Below, in pieces: positions 37,146 to 49,380 of a stretch of 64,000 bases of DNA. This DNA comes from Amphiura filiformis (Eukaryota > Echinodermata > Ophiuroidea > Amphilepidida > Amphiuridae). Location of the stretch: the NCBI RefSeq assembly GCF_039555335.1, contig NW_027305495.1, forward strand, positions 1-64,000. Reading direction: 5' to 3'. Within the stretch, counting starts at the first letter, position 1; every line of letters begins with the position of its first letter. The notes beneath the pieces were generated by a model. That model saw nothing but the letters and a program-made list of their open reading frames with translations, ran no database searches and was not told the DNA's origin. The translations under genes and the position numbers were made by a program.

Positions 37146-38757
37146 TGAACAGCAATGTTATTTATTTTGATATAACAAAGCCATTTGAAGCCATTTAAAA
37201 CTAGAAGTTCAAGTTTTGAGGCTCTCACCCAAAGATCCCATTTTAAAAAAAGGTCATATTCTTACTCAATGCCCCCTAATTTAGATCCAAACGGTCCATC
37301 TGTCACCCAGTGACCCCAAATTTTGTACATTTTGCACTGAATGCCAAAATTTATGCTCTCCCCAATGACCCCATAGTTGTTATATTTTGCTATTGCCAAA
37401 TGGCCCTTACATTGAAAGTGCCAGCCCTACACCTAGGTCTATATCCATTTCATATTGAAGTACCCCCCCACCCCAGGCTCCACTATCAATATGGTCAATA
37501 ATAAACACTTAGAGGTACTCAGACAGTTAAGGAACAAGATTCTCTTCATTTAATGGCGGAGGTTCAAGCTCGCAACAAGGATTTATTTAGGGGGGTCATT
37601 TTGAAAAAGTAGATTTGTGGGGAGGTAAAATTTGGACCTTTTTGGACCAAAAAGGCTTTAAAAAAACCTCTATTTTTCACTTGCTATACTTGCAAATGGG
37701 ACTTTTTGGGTCAAAAGGGGGACCTTTTTGGCCTTTTTGAGTATATATATTTGAGTATATATATTATTAAAAGTACGGGGTGGGGTAAGTATTTTAAGAT
37801 ATTGTAAATAAGTATCTAAAATAAGTGTATACGCACAAAAGTGTCAAGAATTCAAATTATCAAATTTCACATACCAGTAGTGTTCACAAAGTTGTTATGC
37901 ACTTTCTCTTTTCTGGTGCATTTCTGTTTTAATCATTAAAGTTCAGGCACCCAATCTCAACACATTTTTGTTGTTCACAGCTCCCAGACCAGCCTTTTAA
38001 ATTGTGAGGTGAAAAATCTTTCTCAAAAATGTCACCTGTTTAAATAAGAAATTCCTTAAAGAGAAAGAATGACTCCCTTCTTGTATAAGTTGTTCCATCA
38101 TAAAACTGGTTCAATACAGACTTTTGACTGTTTGATATGATTTTATCAAGATGGTACTACGGAATTGAACAGGTAGAGCAAGTTGGCGCAGCGGTAGTTC
38201 CCTCGCCTTGCACCACTGAGGTCCCAGGTTCAAGCCCCGGCCGCCAAGGACTATATGTGCATTTGGTTTATCCCGATTCCATGCTCGCTCTCACAGGTTT
38301 TCTCTGGGATCTCCGGTTTCCTCCTGCTTTAAAAAAAATTGGTGATTAGTTGTTTGGTTATCAAAAACTTCCTTCACCCAATGGAATTTGGGGCTGGACA
38401 GATAATTGGTGGATGTTACAACCTAAGTGCGGATAGGTCTGCACCAGATTTGGCTGCATCTGGCCAAGTTGAAGCGATCTGATTGTGATGATTCACCATG
38501 GCAGCGAAATTACAGCGCTTTGAATCTTTCAAGATCTTGAAAAAGGCGCTATATAAATCCAAAATTTATTTATTTACTATGATCAATCTGTTCAGATATC
38601 TCCCTTTCTCGCACTGAAACAATAGTAATACATATACGTTTTGACAGAGAAGGTTACTGGCCCAGTTAAGTCCAAATACAGTGGTGTAGTCAGGGGGCAA
38701 CGGGAGGCGGCTGCCCCCTGTGAGAAGTATTGCCCCCCACTTGACCCCCTGTGGGAT
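37146..38757 (+). repeat. Segmental direct repeat, copy B
   Basis: Second copy of the block at 32578. It lacks the hairpin insertion and the extra SINE-internal sequence of copy A. It sits between CCCGTA microsatellite copy 2 and the LINE at 38838. Confidence 0.9.
38170..38578 (+). mobile_element. tRNA-derived SINE, copy B
   Basis: Same A-box (38183-38196), B-box (38227-38237) and GGCGCTATATAAATCC tail as copy A, in a compact form of about 410 bp. It moved as part of the segmental duplication rather than by a new insertion, since the flanks also match. Confidence 0.82.
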
Positions 38758-38837
38758 GCTGGCTGCTCATTTTTAGCCCATTTTTGCCCCAGGTTGTATC
38801 AAAATGATATAGTACCCATCAATTTTTATGTTTATTG

Positions 38838-39877
38838 AACAGCTTGCATCTTCCATATCTAACATTGGATACTTTGACCATTTTCCCACTGTTTTAGTTT
38901 CGAAATTCAATCAAAAAACTAATCACAAGAAACAGTCAAGTACAACTTATAAGAGAATATTCAGTGACGGAAATATTAGATTGTTTAAACATAAACTGTC
39001 TCAAGTGAAATGGCATGAAGAATTTGGCGGTATTGATGTAAATGATGATTATGACAAATGTATTAATATTTTTAAAAACTTATATGATGAGTGTCTTTAA
39101 CAAAATAGGAGGAAGGATCCATTGTCCCCATGGATAACAAAAGGATTATTAAAGAGTATAAATGTTAAAAACAAACTGTATAAAGAATACAAGAGGTGTC
39201 CTAATGAGAGAAAGTTCACCAAATTTAAAGAATACAGAAATAAATTGCATACCTTGGTAAGGAAATCTAAGAGAAATTATTATGATGACTTGGACAACTA
39301 TTAATAGTATACTAGGTCGAAAAAAGGTCTCTAAAGTTCAGTCATGCTTCAAAAACTGCTCAAACGATATAACGACTGACCCCAAAACCATAGCTAATAA
39401 ATTTAATGATTTTTTTGTTAATATTGGACCAGAACTTGCGTCTGATATAAAACATGATATATTTGGCATATCTAGAGAATCCAGAACAAAACAGCGTATA
39501 CTTACCTCCTGTACTAGAGGAAGAAATTATCAAAATCATTAACCAATTTGATCAATCAAAAAGTCCTGGCTATGATGACATTGGAAATTTTATTATAAAG
39601 AAGGTTGCAAAGGAAGTTAGTACACCTCTTGCTATGATTATGAACTTATCAATAACCACTGGTATAGTCCCTGATCATTTAAAGATTGCAAAGGTAATAC
39701 CCATTTATAAAAAAAAAGACCCAGAATTATATTCAAATTATCGACCTGTGTCAATTCTTCCGTGTTTTTCCAAAATTTTGGAAAGAGTTATTTTTAATAG
39801 ATGTGTCAATTATATGGATAAAAACAATATACTAAATGACAAACAATTTGGTTTTAGAAAAAACCATTCAACTGGTA
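38838..39877 (+). mobile_element. 5' half of a degraded non-LTR retrotransposon (LINE): linker and N-terminal reverse transcriptase
   Basis: Conceptual reading gives the region after the endonuclease (SDGNIRLFKHKLSQVKW, PWITKGLLKSI) and then RT blocks: FFVNIG, SKSPGYDDI, VIPIYKKKDPELYSNYRPVS, FGFRKNHST. One in-frame stop (39098-39100) and two frame changes break it. No endonuclease domain is seen, so the copy is 5'-truncated or starts within copy B of the segmental repeat. Best described as a Jockey/CR1-like group LINE; the clade cannot be fixed by eye. The reading is cut at HST by the fold-back insertion and resumes at 44480. Confidence 0.85.
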
Positions 39878-40029
39878 GACTGGGAGCCCAGACAATTTAT
39901 TCAGCTCAGAAGAGACAAAAGGTTTGATGGTCTGATTATGTTAGTATATGCCCAAGATTCAATATTCCATATTGCTGCGGGTCACAGCCTGTACGTTCAG
40001 CCTGGGGTCACAAAGTAGGGGCCAAAAAA

Positions 40030-42085
40030 TGCATTTATTCAGCTCAAGAGAGACATGGACAAAACTTGTTGGATATCACTCCCAGGAGGATACTTTTCAT
40101 GCCTATAGCAATGACAGCAATTTTGGCCTGTCACGGGGCCCAGACAGTAGCCCCAAAGGGGCCCCCCCCTGGTGTTATTCAGCTGAAGAGAGACAAGGAT
40201 GAATCTTTTTGCATTGGAACTATTACACATTGGGGCGCACAAAAATACCAATGACAGCAACTTTTTCCTGTACGGGGGCCCAGACAGTAGCCTCAAAGGG
40301 CCCAATGTCCCATAGCTGATTTATTCAGCTGAAGAGAGACATGGATGAATCTTTTTGCATTGGAACTATTACCCATTGGGGTTTACAAAAATACCAATGA
40401 CAGCAACTTTTTCCTGTACAGGGGCCCAGACAGTAGCCTCAAAGGGCCCGATGCCCCATAACAGGTTATTCAGCTGAAGGAAGACATGGATAAATCTTTT
40501 TGCATTGGAACTATTACACATTGGGGTGCACAAAAATACAAATGACAGCAACTTTTTCCTGTACGGGGGCCCAGACAGTAGCCTAAAAGGGCCCAATGCC
40601 CCATAACAGGTTATTCAGCTGAAGGAAGACATGGATAAATCTTTTTGCATTGGAACTATTACACATAGTGGTGCACAAAAATACCAATGACAGCAACTTT
40701 TTTTCTGTTAGGGGGCCCAGACAGTAGCCTCAAAGGGCCCAATGTCCAATAACTGATTTATTCAGCTAAAGAGAGACATTGTTGAATCTTTTCAATTGGA
40801 ACTATTACACATTGGGGTGCACACAAATACAATGACAGCAACTTTTTTCCTGTCACGGGGCCCAGACAGTAGCCTCAAAGGGCCCAATGTCCCATAGCTG
40901 ATTTATTCAGCTGAAGAGAGACATGGATGAATCTTTTTGCTTTGGTTCTATTACCCATTGGGGCTTACAAAAATACCAATGACAGCAACTTTTTCCTGTA
41001 CGGGGCCCAGACAGTAGCCTCAAAGGGCCCGATGCCCCATAACAGGTTATTCAGCTGAAGGAAGACATGGATAAATCTTTTTGCATTGGAACTATTACAC
41101 ATTGGGGTACACAAAAGTACCAATGACAGCAACTTTTTCCTGTACGGGGGGCCCAGACAGTAGCCTCAAAGGGCCGATGCCCCATAACAGGTTATTCAGC
41201 TGAAGGAAGAAATGGGTGAATCTTTTTGCATTGCAACTATTACCCTTTGGGGTTTACAATAAAACTAATGACACTACATGACGGCAACCTTTTTCCTGTA
41301 CAGGGGCCCAGACAGTAGCTTCAGAGGAAAGGGCCCGATGCCCCATTACTGGTTATTCAGGTGAAGAGACACATGGGTGGATCTTTTTGAATTGGAACTT
41401 TTGCACATGGGGGTCAACAAAATACCAATGACAGCAACCTTTTCCTGTACATGGGCCCAGACAATAGCCTCAAAGGGCCCAATATCCCATAACTTTATAT
41501 TCAACTGAAGAAACATAGACATGTGAGTGGATCTTTTGAATTGGAATTATTGCACATTGAGGTCTAAAAATACCAATGACAGCAACTTTTTCCTGTCCGG
41601 GGGCCCAGACAGTTGCCTTAAAGGCCCGATGTCACATAAGTGATCGATTTATTCAGCTGAAGAGACACATGGATGAATCTTTTTGCATTAGAACTATTAC
41701 CCATAATTAGCATGATCATGATGGCTAGGGTTTACACACTTTTCCTGTACATGGACCCAGACAGTAGCCTGAAAGGGCCCGATGTCCCATAACTGGTTAT
41801 TCAGCTGAAGAAACACATGGATGAATCTTTTTGTAATGGAAGTATTACCCATTGGGGTTTGTAAAAATACCAATGCCAGCAACGTCTTCCTGTACGGGAG
41901 CTCAGACAGTAGCCTCAAAGGGCCCGATGTCCCATAACTGGTTTATTCAGCTGAAAGAAACACATGGATGAATCTTTTTGCAATGGAACTATTGCTCATT
42001 GGGGTTTGCAAAAATACCAATGCCAGCAACTAATTTCCTGCACGGGAGCCCAGACAGTAGCCTCAAAGGGCCCGATAGCCCATAA
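40030..42085 (+). repeat. Left arm of the fold-back element: about 14 tandem units of about 145 bp
   Basis: CCCAGACAGTAG recurs near 40139, 40279, 40425, 40570, 40717 and onwards to 42053. Each unit also has TTATTCAGCTGAAG, GACATGGAT, TTTTTGCATTGGAACT and CAATGACAGCAAC. Units near the outer end are most alike; those near 41250-42080 carry more substitutions and small indels. Short reading frames across the units are by-products of the repeat. Confidence 0.9.
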
Positions 42086-42129
42086 ATTCTAACACCCTGT
42101 CTGGTAAGTCCATCAGAGTTGATATACCA

Positions 42130-43030
42130 GTGTTGCAGAATGGGCGTCAAGTCTACACTACATCAAAAGTCAGAGCTGAAAAAATTTTGCCAGACCTTTG
42201 CCGCTATAAAATGTTAGCTTCCCCAAGACAGAAAAATCTGCTCCTGAAGTTCAGCTTCAGCAACATGCTCAAAGGTCCTGATGAAATCATTGCAAGCCTC
42301 CTGAAGGAATACAGCACAGAACTGGCAAGACCACTCAGTCTGCTGTTTGAGCTTTGCTTCTCCAAGGAGCTTTTCCAAGCCAATGGAATACTGCATTTTC
42401 ATCCCTATTTATAAGAGATCTGAAGTCTAATTCATCTATGTACCTCTGCTCTGCATCACCAGCAAGAGCAAGGAGGCTGTTGTACAGAACAACTTCAGAA
42501 TTACCTCCTTGAAAACCAACTGATATCAGATAGACAGTTTGGATTTAGGCCATACCAGAATATAACTAACCCAAGAGTGGTCCAACTTCCTGGACAGAGG
42601 CAACGACCTGTGTCTGACTGCCCTGGATATCAAAGGAGCATTCAATAATGTCTGTCATAATGGAATATGATCATGGCAAAAGGAATATCTGACAAGCTGC
42701 TCATCTGGATTAGTAGCTACCTGACAGATCATTCCATCAAAGTTGTCTGTATCTGGCCATCCTCCATTACGGGACAATATTGAATCCACTTTTATTCTCT
42801 GTCTTCATTGATGACCTGGGTGATGAGTGTGAAACCCAATTCTACATCTACGCAGATGGTTTCACCTTGTTTTGTGAGGTTACATCTAGAGACAGCCCGG
42901 CTAGCCTAAACAGAGACCTGGAGAAAATGAGGATCTGGGCAGATGACAGACGGATGGTGACCTTCGAGACATCGAAGCGTAAGGCAATGGCAATACGGTA
43001 TCAAGAAAGAGGAATCCAACCAATATAAAT
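42130..43030 (+). pseudogene. Broken reverse-transcriptase fragment carried in the centre of the fold-back element
   Basis: Conceptual pieces match a different LINE: LLKEYSTELARPLSLLFELCFS (about 42290-42370), a DIKGAFNNV block (about 42628), LLIWISSYLTDHSIKVV (about 42700), then NPLLFSVFIDDLGDECETQFYIYADG (42783-42860), where the usual YADD is YADG. Several frameshifts and stops separate them. It is not functional. It differs in sequence from the host LINE, so it was probably captured by, or inserted in, the fold-back element. Confidence 0.75.
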
Positions 43031-43109
43031 ATTCTGTTTGGTACCACCACACTGGGTGAGAAGGAGGAGCTGGAGATCCGGGGAGTCACAGTCGACAGAA
43101 AACCCCAAT

Positions 43110-44330
43110 GTACAATAGTTCCAATTCAACAAGATCCATCCAAGTGTCTCTTCAGCTGAATAACCAGTTATGGGATATCGGGCCCATTGAGGCTACCGTC
43201 TGGGCCCCCGTACAGGAAAAAGTTGCTGTCATTGGTATTTTTGTGCACCCCAATGTGTAATAGTTCCAATGCAAAAAGATTTTTCCATGTCTTCCTTCAG
43301 CTGAATAACCTGTTATGGGGCATCGGGCCCTTTGAGGCTACTGTCTGGGCCCCCGTACATTAAAATATGCTGTCATTGGTATTTTTGTGCACCCCAATGT
43401 GTAACAGTTCCAATGCAAAAAGATTTATGCATGTCTTCGTTCAGCTGAATAACCTGTTATGAGACATCAGGGTCTTTGAGGCTACTGTCTGGGCCCCTGT
43501 ACAGGAACAAAATGTTGTCATTGTATTTGTGTGCACCCCAATGTGTAATAGTTCCAATTGAAAAAGATTCAACCATGTCTCTCTTTAGCTGAATAAATCA
43601 GTTATTGGACATTGGGCCCTTTGAGGCTACTGTCTGGGCCCCCGAACAGAAAAAAGTTGCTGTCATTGGTATTTTTGTGCACCACTATGTGTAATAGTTC
43701 CAATGCAAAAAGATTTATCCATGTCTTCCTTCAGCTGAATAACCTGTTATGGGGCATTGGGCCCTTTGAGAATACTGTCTGGGCCCCCGTATAGGAAAAA
43801 GTTGCTGTCATTGGTATTTTTGTGCACCCCAATGTGTAATAGTTCCAATGCAAAAATATTTGTCCATGTCTTCCTTCAGCTGAATAACCTGTTATGGGGC
43901 ATCGGGCCCTTTGAGGCTACTGTCTGGGCCCCCGTATAGGAAAAAGTTGCTGTCATTGATATTTTGTAAACCCCAATGGGTAATAGTTCCAATGCAAAAC
44001 GATTCATCCATGTCTCTCTTCCGCTGAATAAATCAGCTATGGGGCATTGGGCCCTTTGAGGCTACTGTCTGGGCCCCATGACAGGAAAAAGTTGCTGTCA
44101 TTGGTATTTTTGTGCGCCCCAATGTGTAATAGTTCCAATGCAAAAAGATTCATCCTTGTCTCTCTTCAGCTGAATAACACCATATGGGCGGGCCCCTTTA
44201 GGGCTACTGTCTGGGCCCCGGTACAGGCCAAAATTGCTGTCATTGCTATAGGCATGAAAAGTGTCCTCCTGGGAGTGATATCCAACAAGTTTTGTCCATG
44301 TCTCTCTTGAGCTGAATAAATGCATTTTTG
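43110..44330 (-). repeat. Right arm of the fold-back element: about 8 inverted units of about 145 bp
   Basis: The same unit appears reverse-complemented (GGCTACTGTCTGGGCCCC recurs about every 145 bp). This arm has fewer units than the left, so the arms have changed copy number unequally. Beyond 44230 the sequence mirrors the left terminal segment (39878-40130) almost base for base. Confidence 0.9.
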
Positions 44331-44479
44331 GCCCCCTACTTTGTGACCCCAGGCTGAACGTACAGGCTGTGACCCGGCAGCAATATGGAATATTGAATCT
44401 TGGGCCTATACTAACATAATCAGACCATCAAACCTTTTGTCTCTTCTGAGCTGAATAAATTGTCTGGGCTCCCAGTCTA

Positions 44480-45968
44480 TATGGCTATTACTGAACTTGT
44501 TGACAAAATAAACAGTGCAGTAGAAAGCTCCAAAACTACAGTTGGTATTTATCTAGATTTGTCAAAAGCATTTGACACGATAGACCATCATATATTACTT
44601 TATAAGCTGGAACATTATGGCTTCAGAGGAATTGTACTTGATTGGTTTAGAAGCTATTTGTCAAATAGGAAACAATTTGTCAATTACAACGCTCATAGCT
44701 CGAACTCAAACAAATAAGGTGCGGTGTTCCTCAAGGGTCAATATTGGGGCCATTGTTATTTATCTTGTACATCAATGATATTATTTATACTTCATCAATT
44801 TTGGATTTCGTACTTTTTATGACGACACTACTATCCTTTTTCACATAAAAATATTAACTCCAAAGTAAATCTGATCAATTCGAATTAAGGGAAGTTACAA
44901 ATTGGTTTCGAGCTAATAAGCTCTCGCTGAATCTGAGCAAAACAAACTATATGGTACTTGGAACTCAACACCAAACAAATAGACCATTTGAAGCACTAAA
45001 TATTGAACTGGATGGAACAAGCTTAACAAGAGTAAATAAAACCAAATTTCTTGGAGTTCAAATTGATGAAAACTTAACATGGAAGGACCAAATAGGGGGA
45101 GTTTCAATGACAATATCCAGAAATATTGGAATTATTAATAAACTGAAACATTTTGTACCAAGACATGTATTGTACACCCTTTATTGTACACTTGTTCTAC
45201 CATATGTAAACTATGGCATTATAGCGTGGGGAAACGCATGTAAAACACATTTGGATCGAATTTTTAAACTTCAAAAACGTGCTGTTAGGAATATATGTAA
45301 AACTAGTTTTAGGCACCATAGCAGACCATTATTCATTGATCTAAATATATTGAATGTATATGAATCTTATAAATTGGAACTTGGTGTACTTATGTACAAA
45401 CATATTAATGATGACTTGCCAAACATATTTAAGGAATACTTCTGTAAAAGACATGAAATTCATAGCCACAAAACTAGCAAAAACGATGATTATGATATTC
45501 AGAAAAGAAAAACAAACTTTGCGAGCAAAGGTGTCAGGACATCAGGGCCTTCCTTTGGAATGACCTTCCTCTCGAATTAAAAAATGCTATGAATGTTAAA
45601 ACTTTCAGAAATCAATTTAAGAAATATTTATTGCATCAAACTTGGTTGTAATTTCATGTACAAGCTTCTTTAGAGCGATTAATGTCTTAATTTATCTACA
45701 AATTGTGTATGCTAATTCTATATTTATACATAAATGCTTATGTCATGTTATATTCATTGTGGTGACATAAACATTATTTAAATCATGTTTGTTTATATTA
45801 TGTCTTAGGGGATGATCACTTCTGGCCTTCATGGCCTTTTGATCATCTCCTCCATGTCATTTTCTCGTCTTTTCGTGTTTTTTTTATATATTTTTGCTTG
45901 TTGTTTAATGTTGTTGTTAATGTAGATGATGTGGAAAATAAAGACTTATTATTATTATTATTATTACT
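44480..45968 (+). mobile_element. 3' half of the same LINE: C-terminal reverse transcriptase, 3' UTR and TTA tail
   Basis: Reading resumes with AITELVDKI, then [32 protein letters not shown], a damaged F-x-DDT catalytic box near 44812-44830, NKLSLNLSKT and the thumb/connection segment (KTKFLGVQIDENLTW, 44951-45580). A further frame change precedes the C-terminal FLWNDLPLEL...LLHQTW end (stop near 45649). A 3' UTR of about 300 bp ends in a TTATTATTA tail at 45946-45968, typical of many LINEs. The catalytic box lies across a frame break, so this copy is dead. Confidence 0.88.
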
Positions 45969-46441
45969 TTTGAAATGTCCAGAATATATAGTTTATGACT
46001 TGTTATACAATTTATCAATCAATTATATGGATTATGTGTTGCATTTTTATGTGTCAAGTTCATCCATTTTATCAATGGAAACTAATGGGTATCACAGCTT
46101 GTATTGGCATGCTTTCCCATCAGGGGAATTCTACTGTAGATCTTTTCTCTGAACTTTGAACATACATGATCATGACAATGACATATATAAAGACTACTTC
46201 ATCCTATTGGTACAAATTCCATATGTCATTAATCCTGTCACTGATGAGCAGGCTATTGGAACAAATTATTTTGAGGTAATGTGGAGCAAAGTGGGAGTAT
46301 GGGGGTGATCTGCCCTTCATAGGGGTGAAGCGTCCTTAAAGCTCGAGCACCTTTGAAAATGAATGTACAATTTTAACTATACAATGCTCAAAGTTAAAAG
46401 AAGTAAATTTTGTTTTAAAGAGGAAGCCCTGCCAGAGCGGT

Positions 46442-46605
46442 CAGGGGCGGATCCAGGAATTTTCAATAGAGGGGGCGCCGAGCCACTGCTGCCGTCGCCG
46501 CGGCTCACCGCCCACACAAAGTCAAAAATACACAGAGTCAGACGCCTATCTGCAAAAAATAGAGGGGGCGCGCGCCGGGTGCGCCCCCCTCTAAGTCCGC
46601 CCCTG
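46442..46605. mobile_element. hAT5-like MITE, copy 1, with 5-bp target duplication
   Basis: CAGGGGCGGATCCAGGAATT at the left and AAGTCCGCCCCTG at the right are flanked by GCGGT at 46437-46441 and 46606-46610. The core is GC-rich (GGGGGCGCGCGCC). Five-base duplications with CAGGG ends are known for the hAT5 group; assignment is by pattern only. Confidence 0.75.
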
Positions 46606-46667
46606 GCGGTTCTTCTGAGGTGAACCTGCCTCTGTGACAAGGTTATCTCTGAAGTTTACACATGCTA

Positions 46668-46821
46668 CAGGGCCATAACAAGGTTAAAAAACGTGGGGTG
46701 GTCATCAAATATTGGGCGGCCAAATTACAAATATATATATGACCAAATTGAATTAAAGCTATAAAGAAAAACATAACAAATTTCTCAAAACTCCCCGGCC
46801 ACCCCGCTTGCTACGGCCCTG
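46668..46821. mobile_element. hAT-like MITE with perfect 8-bp target duplication
   Basis: CAGGGCCATAACAAGG and GCTACGGCCCTG are flanked by ACATGCTA at 46660-46667 and 46822-46829. It is 154 bp with no gene. Confidence 0.85.
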
Positions 46822-47277
46822 ACATGCTAATTGATCTTTTTTTTATGTTATTTTAGCAATAGCACCTGTCTAATTCAGAGATAACCTTATTACTGATTAA
46901 TGTGATAACCAGGCAAGTTTGGTTCACCCCATAAGAACAGCTCTGACAGGGTTTCCTCTTTAAGGCTGCAAAATGGTGCCGCAGTTCTGGAGACATGATA
47001 CACATCTGTTACTTCTGACTATCATGTCTATGAGTATGATTTTCTTTTTATTTTATTCCAGGGGTATCAGTAACCTTTTTTGAAGCTGATTTTTGTATTA
47101 TATGCAGTTTATTAATTGTTTTAACATGTTTATGTAGCAACCTCTCCGACAGATCTCCACTTCAAGATGACGTTTTAGATCTGCCAGAAAGTACATCAAT
47201 ATGTTAACGTTTTTGAACAGATTTTTATCTAATTTATTCTTACACCATGATTTAAATATTGTGTATTTTGCTATGGT

Positions 47278-48247
47278 CAATTTTGTAACACATTAACATT
47301 TTAGATGGACTCTTGCAATTTGCCGACAATCATACATAGCTTTGACTACATTTGCCGACAATCACATGGTGTTGACGACAACAGTCAATTTTTGCAGACA
47401 AAACTGTGTATTGGGGGGGGTGTCACACCCCCTCTAGCGACGGCCCTGCTGCTAACTAAATTATTGGTCTAAAATGTACATTTAGGATGGCAAAAGCTTG
47501 ACAATTCATCTGTGAGGTCAAATTTTGGTAAAAATGCTCAAAATGCTTTTCTTTTTTTTTTTTTTGGGGGAGGGATCAATTTCAATAAAATGGTTGAAAT
47601 TTGGTGGTTGAGCTAATAAATAGAAAGTTGATCAGAATAATATCTATGCATTTTTCAACAGATTTGAGTAAATAAGGCTTCATCATGCATTTAGTCATCT
47701 TAGACGATTATGACAAAACCAGTGAATGGGCAGCCAAATATGTGAGGAATCGCATCTTAGATTTCAAACCAGGTCCGGACAAATATTTTGTCCTCGGAGT
47801 TCCAACAGGTTTGTTTTTGACTTTCCATCATTTTATTTTGTTCATTTGTTTGTTTGTCACTCTTCCTTTCACTCTCTCGTTCTTTCTCTCTTTTTTACTC
47901 TCTCCATCGCATTCATATCTTCTCTCTTTCCTTCTTACCTCTTGTACTGATTGAATATCAACCCCAACTTTTGCCTAAGTGGAAGGAAGAAAGAGGATGA
48001 AGAGAAAGTTGTTTAAGTGTTAAGTCCGATTCTTACTCCACATCGCAGCAAGATGCTGCGATGCTTTTAAAACCTCGCAACATTGCGCAATGATATTAAA
48101 ATGAACATTTTAATTTCATCGCGCGATGCTGCGAGGTTTTAAAAGCATGTAGGGTCTGCATCTCCTTTTAAGGTCATTTTGGCGACCTTGATTTTACAGC
48201 AGCCAATCACAAGCGTGCATGGTTCACAGCGCGATGCTATAAAGTTT
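47278..48247 (+). repeat. Duplicated block around GNPDA exon 1, copy a
   Basis: It matches 54692-56097 (copy b) from CAATTTTG.AACACATTAA through exon 1 and into a hairpin element rich in GCGATGCTGCGATG. Copy b has two extra insertions: about 200 bp near 55020-55225 and the hAT5-like MITE at 55529. Confidence 0.9.
47685..47808 (+). CDS. Glucosamine-6-phosphate isomerase, coding exon 1, copy a
   Basis: This exon encodes the N-terminus of a GNPDA/NagB-type protein: 41 codons plus one base, starting MHLVILDDYDKTSEW and ending in the strand that leads to the phosphate loop (FVLGVPTG). GNPDA converts glucosamine-6-phosphate to fructose-6-phosphate plus ammonia in the cytosol. The ATG is preceded by an in-frame TAA (47673-47675). 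An acceptor-like TTTTTCAACAG lies 24 nt upstream of the ATG, so a 5' UTR exon may exist further upstream. The donor is GTTTGT, phase 1, fitting exon 2 at 56355. The coding sequence is identical to copy b at 55290, while the flanking sequence differs. It may be an alternative first coding exon or a duplicated remnant. Confidence 0.8.
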
Positions 48248-49380
48248 GCTGATGAGATACTGGGTTGAAGGGTTCATCGATCTTTTACAAAATGTGCATG
48301 CAATTATTTGGATAATTTGCAGCTGTTTGCAAAATATAGGCCTAAATAAAATTCCACAAATTAATAAAGATAGCCAATGCACTATTTATTGTAAAGCTAT
48401 TTAATTTAGCTAGTACGTAATTTCATAATTCAAATTACCAATGACCATTTTTGTGGGGATTTAATTTACAATTTTTCTAATTACAATTTAACTCTCTTCA
48501 CGCGGGTGTCGACTGCAGACAACAAGTTTCAAAAATTCAAAATTTCAGAAATGTAAATTTTCATGACCATATTTGGAATCAGCATGAAAAATGCATTAAA
48601 ATGAGTACAAACATGCCTAGTATTGATCCAGTAGTTCTTAAGATAGCTCCTGATATTTTGAGAAAATATTTCAAAACTTGAACTTTTTCCATTGAAGCGC
48701 ATGGCTAGCATGCAAAGCATTAATGTAAAACTGTCAAAGGCTTCTAGCAAAATCAAATCCCTAGCAAAGTCAAGTGGTTGTAGAGTAGTATTTAAATACC
48801 AAATGAAATTGCCTCGTGTAATATTAAATGCATTAGGCCGAGCAAAAAATAATACATGTTTCTCGTCCGCGCCCTCCTCCTTTTTTGAAGATTTTTCAAA
48901 TTTCTTTTTATTTTGTAAACTTTTAGTTATAACTTGTTGAAAAAGATGTTTCAGAAGTTGAAACTTATTTTACGGCTTTGTAAATACATAATACATCATT
49001 TAAGAAGATTTTTGTGATCACTAGAGGGGCCTACCTCTCAAAGCAATAAAATAAAAGGGCCTCCTCCTTTTTCTCAGATGATCGATCTGTATGTCGAATA
49101 CCCAGAATATGGTGCCAAATACAGGTATTTAGCGTCGTTTTCCAATAAAAATAGAAAATAAAAAGCCACTCATCCTCCCAATTTTTAAAAACCTGGACGA
49201 GAAACATATTTTTATTTTTAATTGGCCTTATACAGTTAAACATATGGTTTTCTTGTACATGAGAGTTCACAAATGTTACCCACAATTCCCATAATCCCCT
49301 ATAAATGGGTAAATGAGTTTTATTTCGCACATATCTTATGTAAAGTGCAAGGTTTAGTCTACTGCCATCAATCTGTATTA

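Larger units (their letters stand above)
39878..44477. mobile_element. 4.6 kb fold-back element inserted in the LINE
   Basis: The two ends are inverted copies (left end GACTGGGAGCCCAGACAATT; right end its complement at 44458-44477), flanked by TA on both sides. Both arms consist largely of a repeating unit of about 145 bp (key string GGGGCCCAGACAGTAGCC), forward on the left and reversed on the right. Long inverted arms made of tandem subrepeats define fold-back elements (Drosophila FB, sea urchin TU). No transposase was found; the centre holds only a broken RT fragment. It splits the LINE exactly between NHST and AITEL, so it is younger than the LINE. Confidence 0.85.

Noticed and set aside
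40039..42085. CRISPR-like array
   Set aside because: The whole 145-bp unit repeats without unique spacers, and the context is eukaryotic with an inverted partner arm.
40039..44325. Many 60-88 residue frames with GPLRLLSGPP-type or RDKDESFCIG-type sequences
   Set aside because: They recur every 145 bp and reflect the tandem subrepeats of the fold-back arms.
47809..47954. Read-through of GNPDA exon 1a as an 89-residue protein ending in a Leu/Phe/Ser-rich tail
   Set aside because: The tail is intronic CTTT-rich sequence after the donor; the exon 2 junction restores the family sequence.
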